Shown: in pieces, positions 52,627-61,398 of the stretch | Layout: every line of letters begins with the position of its first letter | Position numbering within the stretch: the first letter of the stretch is position 1 | From: Kutzneria viridogrisea | GTDB lineage: Bacteria; Actinomycetota; Actinomycetes; Mycobacteriales; Pseudonocardiaceae | Direction of reading: 5' to 3' | Length of the DNA stretch: 64,000 bases | NCBI GenBank assembly: GCA_014138725.1 | Contig: JACJID010000001.1 | Coordinates: 62,001 to 126,000, forward strand | Position numbers and translations under genes: made by a program | The notes under the pieces: generated by a model | Seen by the model: only the letters and a program-made list of their open reading frames with translations | What the model was told of the DNA's origin: nothing | The model's database searches: none

Positions 52627-53826
52627 ATGATGGCCGGTCACATCGCGTTCTTCAGTTTTCCCGCCTACGCGCACCTGGCGCCGACCCTCCCGGTGGTGCG
52701 CGGACTGGTCGAGCGGGGACACCGGGTGACCTGCGTGGTGGCCGACCGGTTCGCCGACCGGGTGGCCGAGACCGGAGCCGAGGTGCTCCGCTACGAGTCC
52801 ACCTTCCCGTGGCAGACCGGGCTGTCCGACGCGGGCGACCACGAGGCGATGGTGCAGACCGCGACCAGTTTCGTGCGCGAGGGCCTCGCTCCGCTGGAGG
52901 TCGCGCTGCGTCGGTTCGCCGAGGACGTGCCGGACCTGTTCGTACACGACCTTGCCGCCTCGGAGACCGCGCGCATCCTGGCCAAGCACTGGGGCAAGCC
53001 GATCGCGCAGAGCTGCGTCAGCATGGCCTCCGGCCCCGCGTTCTCGATGAACGAGGCGCAGGCCGCCAAGGGATCCGTCGAGGTGGACCTGGACGATCCC
53101 GTGCTGGCCGAGTTGTTCGCCGAGCAGGCCAAGCTGGTCGAGGACCTGGGCCTGGGCGAGGTGGACATCGAGGGCTTCGGCGGGGACCACGCCCCGAACC
53201 TGGTGTTCCTGCCCAAGCAGTTCCAGGTCAACGGTGCGGATTTCCCGGACAGGTACGGCTTCGTCGGGCCCTGCGTGGTGCCCGCCGCGGACTCGGACTG
53301 GGCACCTCCGCCCGGCGCGGGCGGGGTTGTGCTCATCTCGCTGGGCACCTCGTACAGCCCGGGTCGCGCCGAGTTCTTCCGCCGCTGCGCCGAGGCCTTC
53401 GCCGAGCAGCCCTGGCACGTGGTGATGACGCTGGGGTCCGCCGTGGACCCCGCCGAACTCGGTGCGCTTCCGTCCAATGTGGAGGCTCGCCAGTGGGTGG
53501 CCCACCCCGCGGTGCTCAAGCACACCAACGTCTTCGTCACGCACTGCGGCATGGGCAGCGTCATGGAGGCGCTCAGCCTTGGCGTGCCGATGGTCTGCGT
53601 GCCGCACCACGTGGACCAGCAGGTGATCGGCGGCCAGGTGGCGAACCTGGGACTGGGCCGCATGATCGACCGTGGTGTCGGCGCCGAGGAACTGGTGGCC
53701 GCCGTGGCCGCGGTCGGCGCGGACCCGGCATACCGGCGGCGCGCGGTCGAGATGCGAGGTGAGATCGAACGTGCCGGCGGGACCGAGCGGGCGGTGCGGC
53801 TGGTGGAGTCGTGGCTGGTGGGGTGA
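52627..53826 (+). CDS. Macrolide-type UDP-glycosyltransferase (GT1)
   Basis: A 399-residue GT-B enzyme. The acceptor half opens with HIAFFSFPAYAHLAPTLPVV and the donor half carries VLISLGTSYSPG and the sugar-nucleotide motif HCGMGSVMEALSLGVPMVCV followed by PHHVDQQ. This is the OleD/MGT branch, which inactivates macrolides with UDP-glucose and accepts many other acceptors. ATG 52627 is 6 bp after GAGG. Standing alone away from a polyketide cluster, it may serve self-protection or detoxification; that is inference. Confidence 0.88.
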   Translation: MMAGHIAFFSFPAYAHLAPTLPVVRGLVERGHRVTCVVADRFADRVAETGAEVLRYESTFPWQTGLSDAGDHEAMVQTATSFVREGLAPLEVALRRFAEDVPDLFVHDLAASETARILAKHWGKPIAQSCVSMASGPAFSMNEAQAAKGSVEVDLDDPVLAELFAEQAKLVEDLGLGEVDIEGFGGDHAPNLVFLPKQFQVNGADFPDRYGFVGPCVVPAADSDWAPPPGAGGVVLISLGTSYSPGRAEFFRRCAEAFAEQPWHVVMTLGSAVDPAELGALPSNVEARQWVAHPAVLKHTNVFVTHCGMGSVMEALSLGVPMVCVPHHVDQQVIGGQVANLGLGRMIDRGVGAEELVAAVAAVGADPAYRRRAVEMRGEIERAGGTERAVRLVESWLVG

Positions 53827-53874
53827 GGGCGAAGGCCGGGTGGGGTGGGCGAGCCCGCCCCACCCGGCCTCGGC

Positions 53875-54258
53875 TCAGACGGTGCCGTAGGGCTCGGTGA
53901 TGACTTCCATGCCGTGGCCCGCGGGGTCCATGAAGTAGACGCCGCGGCCGCCGTGGTTGTGGTTGATCTCGCCGACCTGCTTGCCCATGGGGTCGGCGAA
54001 GTAGGTGATGCCCGCGTCCTTCAGGCGCTGCCAGATCTCGTCGAACTCGGGCTCGGAGACGAGGAAGGCGTAGTGCTGGAGGACGATCTTCTCGGGGTCA
54101 GCGGTGGCGAAGTCGAGGGTGACGCCGTTGCTGAGTTGCAGGGGGACGAAGGGCCCCCACGGGGTGCCGATCTGCAGACCGAGGATGGTGGCCAGGAAAT
54201 CGGCCGATTCGTGCCTGTCCTTGGACAGCACGATGGTGTGGTTGAACTCGACGGACAC
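53875..54258 (-). CDS. VOC (glyoxalase/dioxygenase) family protein
   Basis: A 127-residue protein of the vicinal-oxygen-chelate fold, with two beta-alpha-beta units: FNHTIVLSKDRHESADFLAT opening with the metal histidine, and NHGGRGVYFMDPAGHGMEVI with a later histidine and glutamate. It may be a lyase, dioxygenase or resistance protein of the bleomycin/fosfomycin type; the sequence does not decide. GGAGG lies 8 bp before the GTG at 54258. Confidence 0.83.
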   Translation of the reverse strand: MSVEFNHTIVLSKDRHESADFLATILGLQIGTPWGPFVPLQLSNGVTLDFATADPEKIVLQHYAFLVSEPEFDEIWQRLKDAGITYFADPMGKQVGEINHNHGGRGVYFMDPAGHGMEVITEPYGTV

Positions 54259-54365
54259 GGTGCAATGCCTCCAGGGGCATCTCAAGACACCTCCACGCCT
54301 CACCCAGCCGGTGACCGACGCGCGATGGCTTCCCGTGCATCGTAACCACGGGGCGGTGACCGGGG

Positions 54366-55259
54366 TCAAGCGCCTTGCACGGCCTCGCGGACGTGGTCGC
54401 GCAGCCAGGCGTGGGCGGCGTCGGCGTCGTAGCGGTGGTGCCAGGACTGGTGGATGAGCAGTGGGGGCACGGTCACGGGCAGTTCGAAGGTGTGCAGGCC
54501 CAGTGCGCGCACGGCGGTGCGGCACAGCCGGTCGGCGACGACGCCGACGAGGCCGCTCTCGCGCACGAGCAGCAGCCCGGCGGTGACCGAGGCGGCGGTG
54601 GCGGTGACCTCGCGGGAAAGTCCCTGGGCGGCAAGGGCTTCGTCGATGGGGCCGGTGCCGCGGCCGCGGCGGGAGATGCTCAGGTGCTCGGCGCGGGCGA
54701 AGCGCTCGGCGGTGACGGCACCGCTGGCGAGGGGGTGGTCGGCGCGCACCACGCCGATCATGCGGTCGCGGGCGAGCAGTTCGACGCTGATCTCGGGCGG
54801 GGCGGAGTGCACGGTGCCCACGGCGAGGTCCACGGAGCCCTGGCGCAGGTCGTTGGTGTCGGTGGCGGCCTCGGGCAGCAGCCGCAGCCGCACACCGTGG
54901 GCCTCGGCGCGCAGGGCGGCGAGCAGCCGGGCGCCGACCCCGGCGCCGAACGCGTCGTGGCACTGCAGGCTGAAGGTCCGGTCCAAAGTGGACAGATCGA
55001 GTTCCTGGTCGGGGCGCAGCAGGGCCTGCGCGCGCTCGACGAGGGTGTGCACCTCGGCGCGCAGGGCGAGCGCCCGCGGCGTGGGCACCATGCAACGCCC
55101 GGAGCGGACCAGGATCGGGTCCCCGGTGGCCTTGCGGATGCGGCCCAGGGTGCGGCTCATCGCGGGCGCGGACAGCCCCAACCGGTCGGCGGCCCCGCCG
55201 ACGCTGCCCTCCTCGAGCAGCACGTCCAGGGCCACCAGCAGGTTCAGGTCCAGTTGCAC
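54366..55259 (-). CDS. LysR family regulator
   Basis: A 297-residue LysR protein: LDLNLLVALDVLLEEGSVGG and AADRLGLSAPAMSRTLGRIR define the DNA-binding part, of the NodD/SyrM-like type with ATGDPILVRSGR. The effector domain follows from 90. It is followed 107 bp later by the VOC gene on the same strand and divergent from the GntR operon. Its target may be the VOC gene. Confidence 0.87.
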   Translation of the reverse strand: MQLDLNLLVALDVLLEEGSVGGAADRLGLSAPAMSRTLGRIRKATGDPILVRSGRCMVPTPRALALRAEVHTLVERAQALLRPDQELDLSTLDRTFSLQCHDAFGAGVGARLLAALRAEAHGVRLRLLPEAATDTNDLRQGSVDLAVGTVHSAPPEISVELLARDRMIGVVRADHPLASGAVTAERFARAEHLSISRRGRGTGPIDEALAAQGLSREVTATAASVTAGLLLVRESGLVGVVADRLCRTAVRALGLHTFELPVTVPPLLIHQSWHHRYDADAAHAWLRDHVREAVQGA

Positions 55260-55333
55260 GGGTAGACGCTAGCCCTTGACAGCCTGTGGCAGACTTTGTG
55301 TTGAGTGATTGATACAAACCGGGGAGTGGGGGC

Positions 55334-56185
55334 ATGGGCGAGTACAGCGGCACGCACATCGTGATCATCGCGGTGGTGCTCGCGCTGATCGTGGCGGCGC
55401 TGTGGCCCACGGAGGCGGGCGGCGGGCGGCTGCTGCGCGGCTGGGGGCTCCCGGACGCCGACCGGGAGCAGCGGCTGATCGCGCGGAGCTACCTGCGCAA
55501 CCGGCGGGTGCTGTACCTGGTGTTCAGCCTGGCACCGCTGCCCCTGTTCGGCTCCAGCGGCTGGCTGGTGGTCATGCTCGCCGGGCTGTTGCTGGCGGAA
55601 CTGGTCGCTGCCTTCACCCCGGTGCGTGGCGGCACGCGGGTTGCCACCCTGCGCAGGCGCACCTGGCGCGACCTGGTGCCACGCTGGGTCATGGCCACCT
55701 ACCTGACCTTCGCCGGGCTGGCGGTGCTCGGGTCGGTGCTGGTGCTGCTGGCGACACCGTGGGCGGCCGAGTCGGCGGCCAACCAGCCGTTCTCCCAACT
55801 GGACGACTCGACGCCGGTGCTCTCGCTGGTGATCGTCGGGGTGGCCACGCTCGCGGCGGGCGGGCTGGTCCTGCTGGCGACGGCCCGCCCCTCGGTGGGG
55901 GACGCGGCGGCCGACTCGGCGCTACGGGTGCGCAGCGCGCGGGTGACGATCGCCCTGGCCACGGTCGTGCTCGCGGACCAGGCCTCCCGCCAGCTGCGCA
56001 TGGTGGGTGACTACAACTCCCCGCAGTTGGCGGGCCACCCCGGCAAGCCGGAGTGGCTCGCCCTGGCCGGTGCCGTGTTCGGCGGTGCGACGAGCTGGTT
56101 CCTGCTGCTGGCCGCGGCCCTCGCGTGGATCCTGATCGCGAACCCGATGCGGCGGCCGGGCATCGTGGTCGCGGCGACCCGATGA
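55334..56185 (+). CDS. Integral membrane protein co-transcribed with a GntR regulator
   Basis: A 283-residue protein with about six transmembrane helices (THIVIIAVVLALIVAALWPT, WLVVMLAGLLLAELVAAF, VMATYLTFAGLAVLGSVLVL and more). I do not recognise a family. It is coupled by an ATGA overlap to a YtrA-like GntR gene, a pair seen in actinobacteria where the regulator controls its own membrane operon, usually in response to cell-envelope stress. An imperfect palindrome TTTGTGTTGAGTG/TTGATACAAA near 55294-55317 precedes it. Confidence 0.75.
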   Translation: MGEYSGTHIVIIAVVLALIVAALWPTEAGGGRLLRGWGLPDADREQRLIARSYLRNRRVLYLVFSLAPLPLFGSSGWLVVMLAGLLLAELVAAFTPVRGGTRVATLRRRTWRDLVPRWVMATYLTFAGLAVLGSVLVLLATPWAAESAANQPFSQLDDSTPVLSLVIVGVATLAAGGLVLLATARPSVGDAAADSALRVRSARVTIALATVVLADQASRQLRMVGDYNSPQLAGHPGKPEWLALAGAVFGGATSWFLLLAAALAWILIANPMRRPGIVVAATR

Positions 56186-56541
56186 GCCGCGCGTTGATCA
56201 CGGTGGACACCACCAGCGGGGTGCCGCCGTGGCGACAGATCCACGACCAGATCGTGCGGGTGGCAGGCGGCCCGCTGCTGCCCGCGGGCTCGCGATTACC
56301 CACGATCCGGCAGCTCGCCGGTGACCTCGGACTCGCGGCGGGCACCGTGGCGCGGGCCTACCGCGAACTGGAGGCCGCGGGCATCACGCGCACGGCCCGC
56401 CGCCTGGGCACGGTGGTGCAGGAACGGACCGGCCCCGCGCCGGACCTGTTGCGCGTGGCGGCGGCGGAGTACCTGGCGCGGGCCCGTGAGCTGGGCGCCG
56501 ACCTGGAGGCGGCACTGGAGGCGGTGCGCGCGGAGTACTGA
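56182..56541 (+). CDS. GntR family regulator, YtrA subfamily
   Basis: A 119-residue protein with the GntR winged helix: PPWRQIHDQIVRVAGGPLLP, LPTIRQLAGDLGLAAGTVAR and AYRELEAAGITRTARRLGTV. The C-terminal extension is only about 50 residues, the size of the YtrA subgroup, too short to be a metabolite-binding domain. These repressors commonly regulate the membrane or ABC genes next to them; ATG 56182 overlaps the membrane-protein stop. Confidence 0.88.
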   Translation: MSRALITVDTTSGVPPWRQIHDQIVRVAGGPLLPAGSRLPTIRQLAGDLGLAAGTVARAYRELEAAGITRTARRLGTVVQERTGPAPDLLRVAAAEYLARARELGADLEAALEAVRAEY

Positions 56542-56625
56542 GCCGGTGTCCAGTTTCGCGCTGTGGTCAGTGCACGGCGGGCGGTGCCACGATCGGCGCC
56601 GCACGCCGAGCGAGCGAGGAGCGCC

Positions 56626-57110
56626 ATGTCCCACGCCGCGCAGTGGCCCGATTTCGTCGACACCCAGGCACGCGCCGAGCACGAGCGCATGGCACTGCTG
56701 GAGCAGGTCTTCGACCCGCACAGCCTGCACCACCTCGATCGGATCGGGGTGGCGCGGGGCTGGCGCTGCCTGGTCGCCACCGACCTGAGCACGGTGCTGC
56801 GGCACGACGTGCTGGTGGACCCGGCGCCGGGCGAGTTCGACCTCATCCACAGCAGGTTCGTGCTGGACCACCTGCCGGAGCGGCAGAAGGCGTTGCGGCG
56901 CTTGGTGTCCTGGCTCAGGCCCAGTGGGGTGCTGCTGATCGAGGCGGGCACCACGGCCCCGGAGCTGTCCTCGGTTCCGCTGGTGGGCAAGGCCATGGCG
57001 GCGGCGAACTCCGTGCTGGTCGCGCAGCCGCGCGGCACACGGCTGGACCCTCCAGTCGTCGTGTCCACCGACCAACGCTGGAGCGGTTCTACCGCCGGGA
57101 GCGCAAGAGC
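56626..57110 (+). pseudogene. SAM-dependent methyltransferase remnant lacking motif I
   Basis: It starts well (ATG 56626 after GAGGAGC) with LEQVFDPHSLHHLDRIGVAR, then jumps from GWRCL straight to VATDLSTVL. In intact relatives the SAM-binding loop (ExGxGxG) lies between, so about 20-25 residues are deleted in frame. The next parts, DPAPGEFDLIHSRFVLDHLP and LVSWLRPSGVLLIEAGTT, are normal class-I methyltransferase. After about 57060 similarity stops, and the frame runs antisense through the next gene, so the C-terminus is lost. It should not bind SAM. Confidence 0.75.
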
Positions 57111-57132
57111 CGCGCAACCGGCCGCGCGCGGG

Positions 57133-57753
57133 CTACTCGAACCGGGAGGTGTCCCCCGCGCCGCGGCGGATGATCTCCGGCTCGTCCTCCGAGAAGTCGA
57201 TCACCGTGGTCGGCTCGGTGCCGCAGTCCCCGGAGTCCAGCACTGCGTCCACCACGTGGTCGAGCAGCTCCTTGATCTCCCAGCCCTGGGTCATCGGCTC
57301 GTCCTGGCCGGGCAGCAGCAGGGTGCTCGACAGCAACGGCTCGCCCAGTTCCTCCAGCAGGGCCTGGGTGGTCACGTGGTCGGGAATGCGCACGCCGACG
57401 GTCTTCTTCTTGGGGTGCATCAGCCTGCGCGGAACCTCCTTGGTCGCGGGCAGGATGAAGGTGTAGCTGCCGGGGGTGCACGCCTTGATCGTGCGGAACA
57501 CCGTGTTGCTGATGTGCGCGAACTGCCCGAGCTGGGCGAAGTCCCGGCACACCAGCGTGAAGTGGTGCCGGTCGTCGAGGTGGCGGATGGTGCGGATGCG
57601 GTCCAGGCCCTCGCGGTTGCCCAGCGCGCAGCCCAGCGCGAAGCAGGAGTCGGTGGGGTAGGCGACCAGCCCACCGGACCGGACCAGGTCGACCACCTGA
57701 CCGATGGCTCGCCGCTGGGGGTTGTCCGGGTGCACGTCGAAGTACCTCGCCAT
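57133..57753 (-). CDS. Sua5/YciO/YrdC-family protein
   Basis: A 206-residue protein. The opening AIGQVVDLVRSGGLVAYPTD is the nucleotide-binding part, followed by SCFALGCALGNREGLDRIRT, and KKKTVGVRIPDHVTTQALLE is the typical central motif. TsaC/Sua5 enzymes form threonylcarbamoyl-AMP for the tRNA base t6A. This length, without a Sua5 domain, and the sequence flavour fit the YciO branch, whose exact role is less sure. Stop 57133 lies just downstream of the methyltransferase remnant. Confidence 0.87.
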   Translation of the reverse strand: MARYFDVHPDNPQRRAIGQVVDLVRSGGLVAYPTDSCFALGCALGNREGLDRIRTIRHLDDRHHFTLVCRDFAQLGQFAHISNTVFRTIKACTPGSYTFILPATKEVPRRLMHPKKKTVGVRIPDHVTTQALLEELGEPLLSSTLLLPGQDEPMTQGWEIKELLDHVVDAVLDSGDCGTEPTTVIDFSEDEPEIIRRGAGDTSRFE

Positions 57754-57803
57754 GTGCCGAGCCTAGGGCCAGGCGGTCAGCACCGGCACATCGGCCGGGG
57801 CGC

Positions 57804-58934
57804 TCAGCCCGCGCGCAGGATGTAGCTGGCGTAGCTGCCCGCGCCCCGGTAGGACTGGGTGTTGACCACCACCCAGGTGGGTCCGCCGTGCCCGGCGGCC
57901 ACGGCCCAGCCCTGCCCGCTGCCCGCGAGCAGTTCGGCAGGCACGGGGTAGGCCACCCACTTCGTCCCATCCCAGCGCAGGATGCGCGGCGCGGACCGGT
58001 GCGAGCCGGTCAGCTGCTGCGCGGCGATCCACAGCTGACCCGGCGACCCCGCCGAGGCCCCGCGCACGATGTTGACCGCGGCCCCGCCGTCGTCCTCGGT
58101 GGGCGCGGCCGGGCCGAGCTCCCAGGCGTGCCCGTTCCAGTGCTCGAAGGTGTAGATCTCCCGGCGGAACGCGGTGTTGCCGCCCACCAGCCACGGCCCG
58201 GTGAGCAACTCGCCCGAGGCCACACCGCCGGTGGGCAGGCTGGGCACCGGCGGGGTGCTCACCGGAGTCCAGGCGTGGCCGTCCCAGCGCGTCACGAAGA
58301 TCCGCGAGTGCGAGGTCCCGTCCGGGTCGGGGGTCACCGCGCTGCCGGTGGCCCACACCTCGTGCGGGCCGTGCGCCTCCACCGCGTTCAGCGCGCCCTC
58401 GACCACGCCCGCCGGCAGCGGTACGGGGACCTCCAGCCAGGCGTTCCCGTTCCACCGCAAGCTGATCGGCAGCCGGTGGCCCGCGCGGAGCACGGTCCCG
58501 ACGAGCCAGCCCTCGGTCAGCCCGGTCAGCTCCGGCTGGTCCTCGGCCCGCAGCGGGACCGGCACCTCACGCCAGTCCGCGCCCCGCCCGTGCGCCACGA
58601 TGGGCAGGCCGGGGGCCTTGGTGCCGATCGCCCACGCCTCCGCGTGGCCCACGGCCAGCACCGTGGTCAAGGCGCTGTCGGGCAGGTTCGGCGTGGCCAC
58701 CTCGCTCCAGGTGTGCCCGTCCCAGTGCACGACCAGTGGCCGCCCGCTGTTGCCGGTCGAGCCGGTGGCCCACGCGCTGTTCGCGTCGTGGCTCGACACG
58801 GAGTCCAACTGCCCGTAGTCGGCCGACGGGCGGGTGTAGGCCACGCTCAGGTCGGTCGGCGCCGCCTGCGCGCTCGCCGTTCCGGTCACCGCCAGCGCCG
58901 AAGCCGCCAGCAGGCCGATGACTGTTCTCCCCAT
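57804..58934 (-). CDS. Secreted repeat protein, probable beta-propeller
   Basis: A 376-residue exported protein from ATG 58934: a signal peptide (GRTVIGLLAASALAVTGTAS) is followed by repeats in which WDGHTWSEVATP, WNGNAWLEVPVP, WDGHAWTPVSTP and WNGHAWELGPA recur every 60-70 residues. The pattern implies a five- to six-bladed propeller of unknown ligand. Similar extracellular propellers are found in actinomycetes without assigned roles. Confidence 0.75.
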   Translation of the reverse strand: MGRTVIGLLAASALAVTGTASAQAAPTDLSVAYTRPSADYGQLDSVSSHDANSAWATGSTGNSGRPLVVHWDGHTWSEVATPNLPDSALTTVLAVGHAEAWAIGTKAPGLPIVAHGRGADWREVPVPLRAEDQPELTGLTEGWLVGTVLRAGHRLPISLRWNGNAWLEVPVPLPAGVVEGALNAVEAHGPHEVWATGSAVTPDPDGTSHSRIFVTRWDGHAWTPVSTPPVPSLPTGGVASGELLTGPWLVGGNTAFRREIYTFEHWNGHAWELGPAAPTEDDGGAAVNIVRGASAGSPGQLWIAAQQLTGSHRSAPRILRWDGTKWVAYPVPAELLAGSGQGWAVAAGHGGPTWVVVNTQSYRGAGSYASYILRAG

Positions 58935-58985
58935 GGGTTCACCGTCACACGGTCGTCGGGGGAAAACCACCGCCAGGAAGCGGAT

Positions 58986-59951
58986 TCAGCGGATGCGGCC
59001 CCTCGGCTTGAGAGGTGTGCCCGGAAGTGCGGGGGCCGGGATCGGCCCGCCCTGGTAGCCGTGCACGGTGCCGAACCGGTCCCCGCCCATCCAGTCCGCG
59101 CGGGCCTGCGTGATCTCCTCCCCGCTGCGGGCGACGAAGTTCCACCACATCACGATGCGCTCCTCGAAGGGCTCGCCGCCCAGCAGCATGACAGCGCTGT
59201 CCACCGAGGCGCGCAGCCGCAGCTCGCGCCGCCCGCAGCCCAGGTACAGCAGGTTGCCCGCGGCCACCTCCACCCCGTCCACCTCGGCCGCGCCGGACAT
59301 GGACAGCGCCGCGTACTCGAAGTCCGGCCGCACCGGCAGCCGCACGTCGGTACCGGCGGCCAGCGCCAGGTCCGCGCCCACCAGTGGGGAGTAGGTCGTG
59401 CCGGGGGACTCGGCGCCGGCCAGCTCGCCGAGCAGCACGGTGGCGGTCAGCCCGCCGCTGGTCAGCACGGGCAGGTCGGCGTGGAACTCGAAGCTCGGGT
59501 CCACGTGCCGGTGCTGGTCGGGCAGCGCCACCCACAACTGCGCCCCGTGCAGCACCGGGCCGTGCGCCCCGGGGGACTGCTCGGAGTGCGAGATCGCCCG
59601 CCCCGCCGTCATCAGCCCCAGCTGGCGTGGCCGCACCGTCTGCAGGCTGCCCAGGCTGTCGCGATGCTCCACCTCGCCCTCGTGCAGCCAGCTCACCGTC
59701 TGCAACCCCGTGTGCGGGTGCGGGGCCACCTGCATGCCCGGCTCGCTCGCGATGTCCTCGGGGCCGTAGTGGTCCACGAAGCACCAGGCACCGATCATCC
59801 GGCGCCCGATGTTGGGCAGCAGCCTGCGCACCACCGTGGACTCGCCGAGCTTGACCTGCTTGCCGATCAACAGTTCGCGCACCGGCCGCGCGGTGACGTC
59901 GGTGCGGCCCCCGCACTCGGTCAGCGAGGGCCGGAGGTCGAGGTTGCTCAT
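58986..59951 (-). CDS. Pirin family protein
   Basis: A 321-residue bicupin from ATG 59951. The pirin metal-binding residues lie in VAPHPHTGLQTVSWLHEGEV and RDSLGSLQTVRPRQLGLMTA, and the motif GRAISHSEQSPG is characteristic. Bacterial pirins can act as quercetinases or regulatory partners. Its reading is open upstream to 60089, but the shorter start fits the family. Confidence 0.88.
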   Translation of the reverse strand: MSNLDLRPSLTECGGRTDVTARPVRELLIGKQVKLGESTVVRRLLPNIGRRMIGAWCFVDHYGPEDIASEPGMQVAPHPHTGLQTVSWLHEGEVEHRDSLGSLQTVRPRQLGLMTAGRAISHSEQSPGAHGPVLHGAQLWVALPDQHRHVDPSFEFHADLPVLTSGGLTATVLLGELAGAESPGTTYSPLVGADLALAAGTDVRLPVRPDFEYAALSMSGAAEVDGVEVAAGNLLYLGCGRRELRLRASVDSAVMLLGGEPFEERIVMWWNFVARSGEEITQARADWMGGDRFGTVHGYQGGPIPAPALPGTPLKPRGRIR

Positions 59952-60132
59952 GGGCGTGAGCGTAGCGCCAGAGGCGGCACCGAACTGACCGGTCGGACGA
60001 TCAGAAAATTGCTGATGATTTTTCCGGGAACGCTCCCGACAATTCGCGATATGTTCCGCATCGCGGACGAAACGGACATAAATTTCCAAACTTCTGTTAA
60101 TTTCACAGAACCCTCCGGTGGTCCCGTCAACT

Positions 60133-60154
60133 CCCTACTTTCGTCGGGTAACAC
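60133..60154 (+). promoter_or_regulatory. Conserved upstream element of papain-like gene 2
   Basis: The same 22-bp block as at 37905-37926 (contains CTACTTTCGTCGGGTAAC), here 112 bp before the start codon. It lies in the otherwise gene-free 315-bp region 59952-60266, which is relatively AT-rich. Confidence 0.6.
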
Positions 60155-60266
60155 CTACAGTGAGCCCTCGCTAACGTCGTTCGCGTTTTCCCCTGTCGGA
60201 TATTCGTTCTTGATTGGTTTCCGTTTCTCGTCCCTGCGAGACAACACCGAGAGCAAGGAATCAACC

Positions 60267-61157
60267 ATGTTCGCAAAGAAGGCGGCCGGCGCCGCCGTCG
60301 TACTCGCCGTCGCCGCCATGCCGCTCGCGCTGACCGTGACCGACGCCGGCGCCCAGGCGCCCGCCAAGCCGCACCACGGCATGGGCCTGGACCTGGCGGC
60401 GCTCAAGGCCGCCAAGGAGCACGGCACCTTCTCGGCGCACGCCGCGCAGGCCGTCGAGGGCCCGCACAAGCGCATCGGTGCCGCCCCCGCCAGCGCCGAC
60501 CTGTCGCAGTACGCGCTCAGCCCCGGCGACCAGGGCCAGGTCGGCTCCTGCGTCACCTGGGCCACCGGCTACACCGGCTACGGCATCCTGATGAACGAGC
60601 AGAACATCGACGGTGGCCCGATGGCCCCGATGTTCATCTACTCGCAGATCGCCAAGGGCAACGACCAGGGCACCTATGCCTCGGTCGCGCTGCCGATGGA
60701 GCAGAAGCAGGGCATCGACACGAAGTCCGACTACACCCAGGGCGATTTCGACTACACGACGCAGCCGACCCAGGCTGAGCGTGAGAACGCCGCGCACTAC
60801 AAGCTGTCGGGTTTCCAGGAGTTGCCGACGAGCGGTTCCGCTGCGAAGCAGGCCATTGAGAACGCGATTTCCCAGGGCTCCCCGGTGCCGATCGGTTTCC
60901 AGGTGCACCAGAGCTTCCAGTCGCTGGACAGCTCCACCGCCTCGGACTACAGCTACATGCCCGGTGACTCCAGCAGCGACCCGGTCATCGGCGGCCACGA
61001 GGTCACCATCGTGGGCTACAACGAGCAGGGTGTGAAGATCGAGAACAGCTGGGGCTCCGGCTGGGGCGCCAGCGGCTTCTTCACCGTGCCGTGGGACTTC
61101 TTCAACACCGGTGACGTGAGCGAGGTCCACGCCATGGGCAAGCTCGTCCAGGGCTGA
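60267..61157 (+). CDS. Secreted papain-like (C1) cysteine peptidase, copy 2
   Basis: A 296-residue paralogue of the gene at 38021. It has a signal peptide (FAKKAAGAAVVLAVAAMPLA) and the full catalytic set: Gln89 and Cys95 in DQGQVGSCVTWATGYTGYG, His244 in VIGGHEVTIVGY and Asn260 in KIENSWGSGWGASGFF. Long stretches, such as SVALPMEQKQGID and GDFDYTTQPTQAE, are unchanged between copies. Differences cluster in the propeptide region, in line with altered regulation of activation. The same ribosome site (AAGGAATC), leader element and downstream palindrome type show that the whole transcription unit was duplicated. A tract from about 60770 to 60900 has more T-ending codons than the rest. Confidence 0.88.
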   Translation: MFAKKAAGAAVVLAVAAMPLALTVTDAGAQAPAKPHHGMGLDLAALKAAKEHGTFSAHAAQAVEGPHKRIGAAPASADLSQYALSPGDQGQVGSCVTWATGYTGYGILMNEQNIDGGPMAPMFIYSQIAKGNDQGTYASVALPMEQKQGIDTKSDYTQGDFDYTTQPTQAERENAAHYKLSGFQELPTSGSAAKQAIENAISQGSPVPIGFQVHQSFQSLDSSTASDYSYMPGDSSSDPVIGGHEVTIVGYNEQGVKIENSWGSGWGASGFFTVPWDFFNTGDVSEVHAMGKLVQG

Positions 61158-61171
61158 TCCCCGCCATCGCC

Positions 61172-61216
61172 TGAAGGTGGCTTTCACTGCGCCCAGCGCA
61201 GTGAAAGCCACCTTCA
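61172..61216. terminator. Perfect 21-bp-stem palindrome, TGAAGGTGGC type
   Basis: Arms 61172-61192 and 61196-61216 are exact complements around a CCA loop. It begins 14 bp after the stop of peptidase gene 2, almost the same distance as the palindrome at 38909 from gene 1, and the arm sequence is nearly identical. Confidence 0.85.
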
Positions 61217-61245
61217 CGGCGTTCTGCATCGCATGGGACCTGTCG

Positions 61246-61398
61246 GTGTTCACCACGGCGCCGCACAACGGTTCCCAGTACTCTGCCACCGTGTACGGCA
61301 ACGGAGTGGAGTTGCAGCAGGCGATCGAGCCGCTGTTCGAGGCGTACTTCTCCCACGCGCGCAACGACGAGGTGTTCACCGAGATGGCCAGGAAGTGA
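61246..61398 (+). CDS. Short ORF translationally coupled to the alpha-galactosidase
   Basis: A possible 50-residue protein (GTG 61246) ending in YGNGVELQQAIEPLFEAYFS and ARNDEVFTEMARK. Third codon positions are strongly G/C, as in real genes here, and the stop overlaps the GTG start of the GH36 gene (GTGA). It may be a small leader protein or the surviving 3' end of a larger gene cut off by the peptidase duplication. The frame is open further upstream through the palindrome. I recognise no family. Confidence 0.45.
   Translation: MFTTAPHNGSQYSATVYGNGVELQQAIEPLFEAYFSHARNDEVFTEMARK

Noticed and set aside
57888-60266. Very long plus-strand frame (1089 codons) leading into the second peptidase
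   Set aside because: Only the last 296 codons are the peptidase; the rest is antisense to the propeller and pirin genes. The signal peptide and ribosome site fix the start at 60267.
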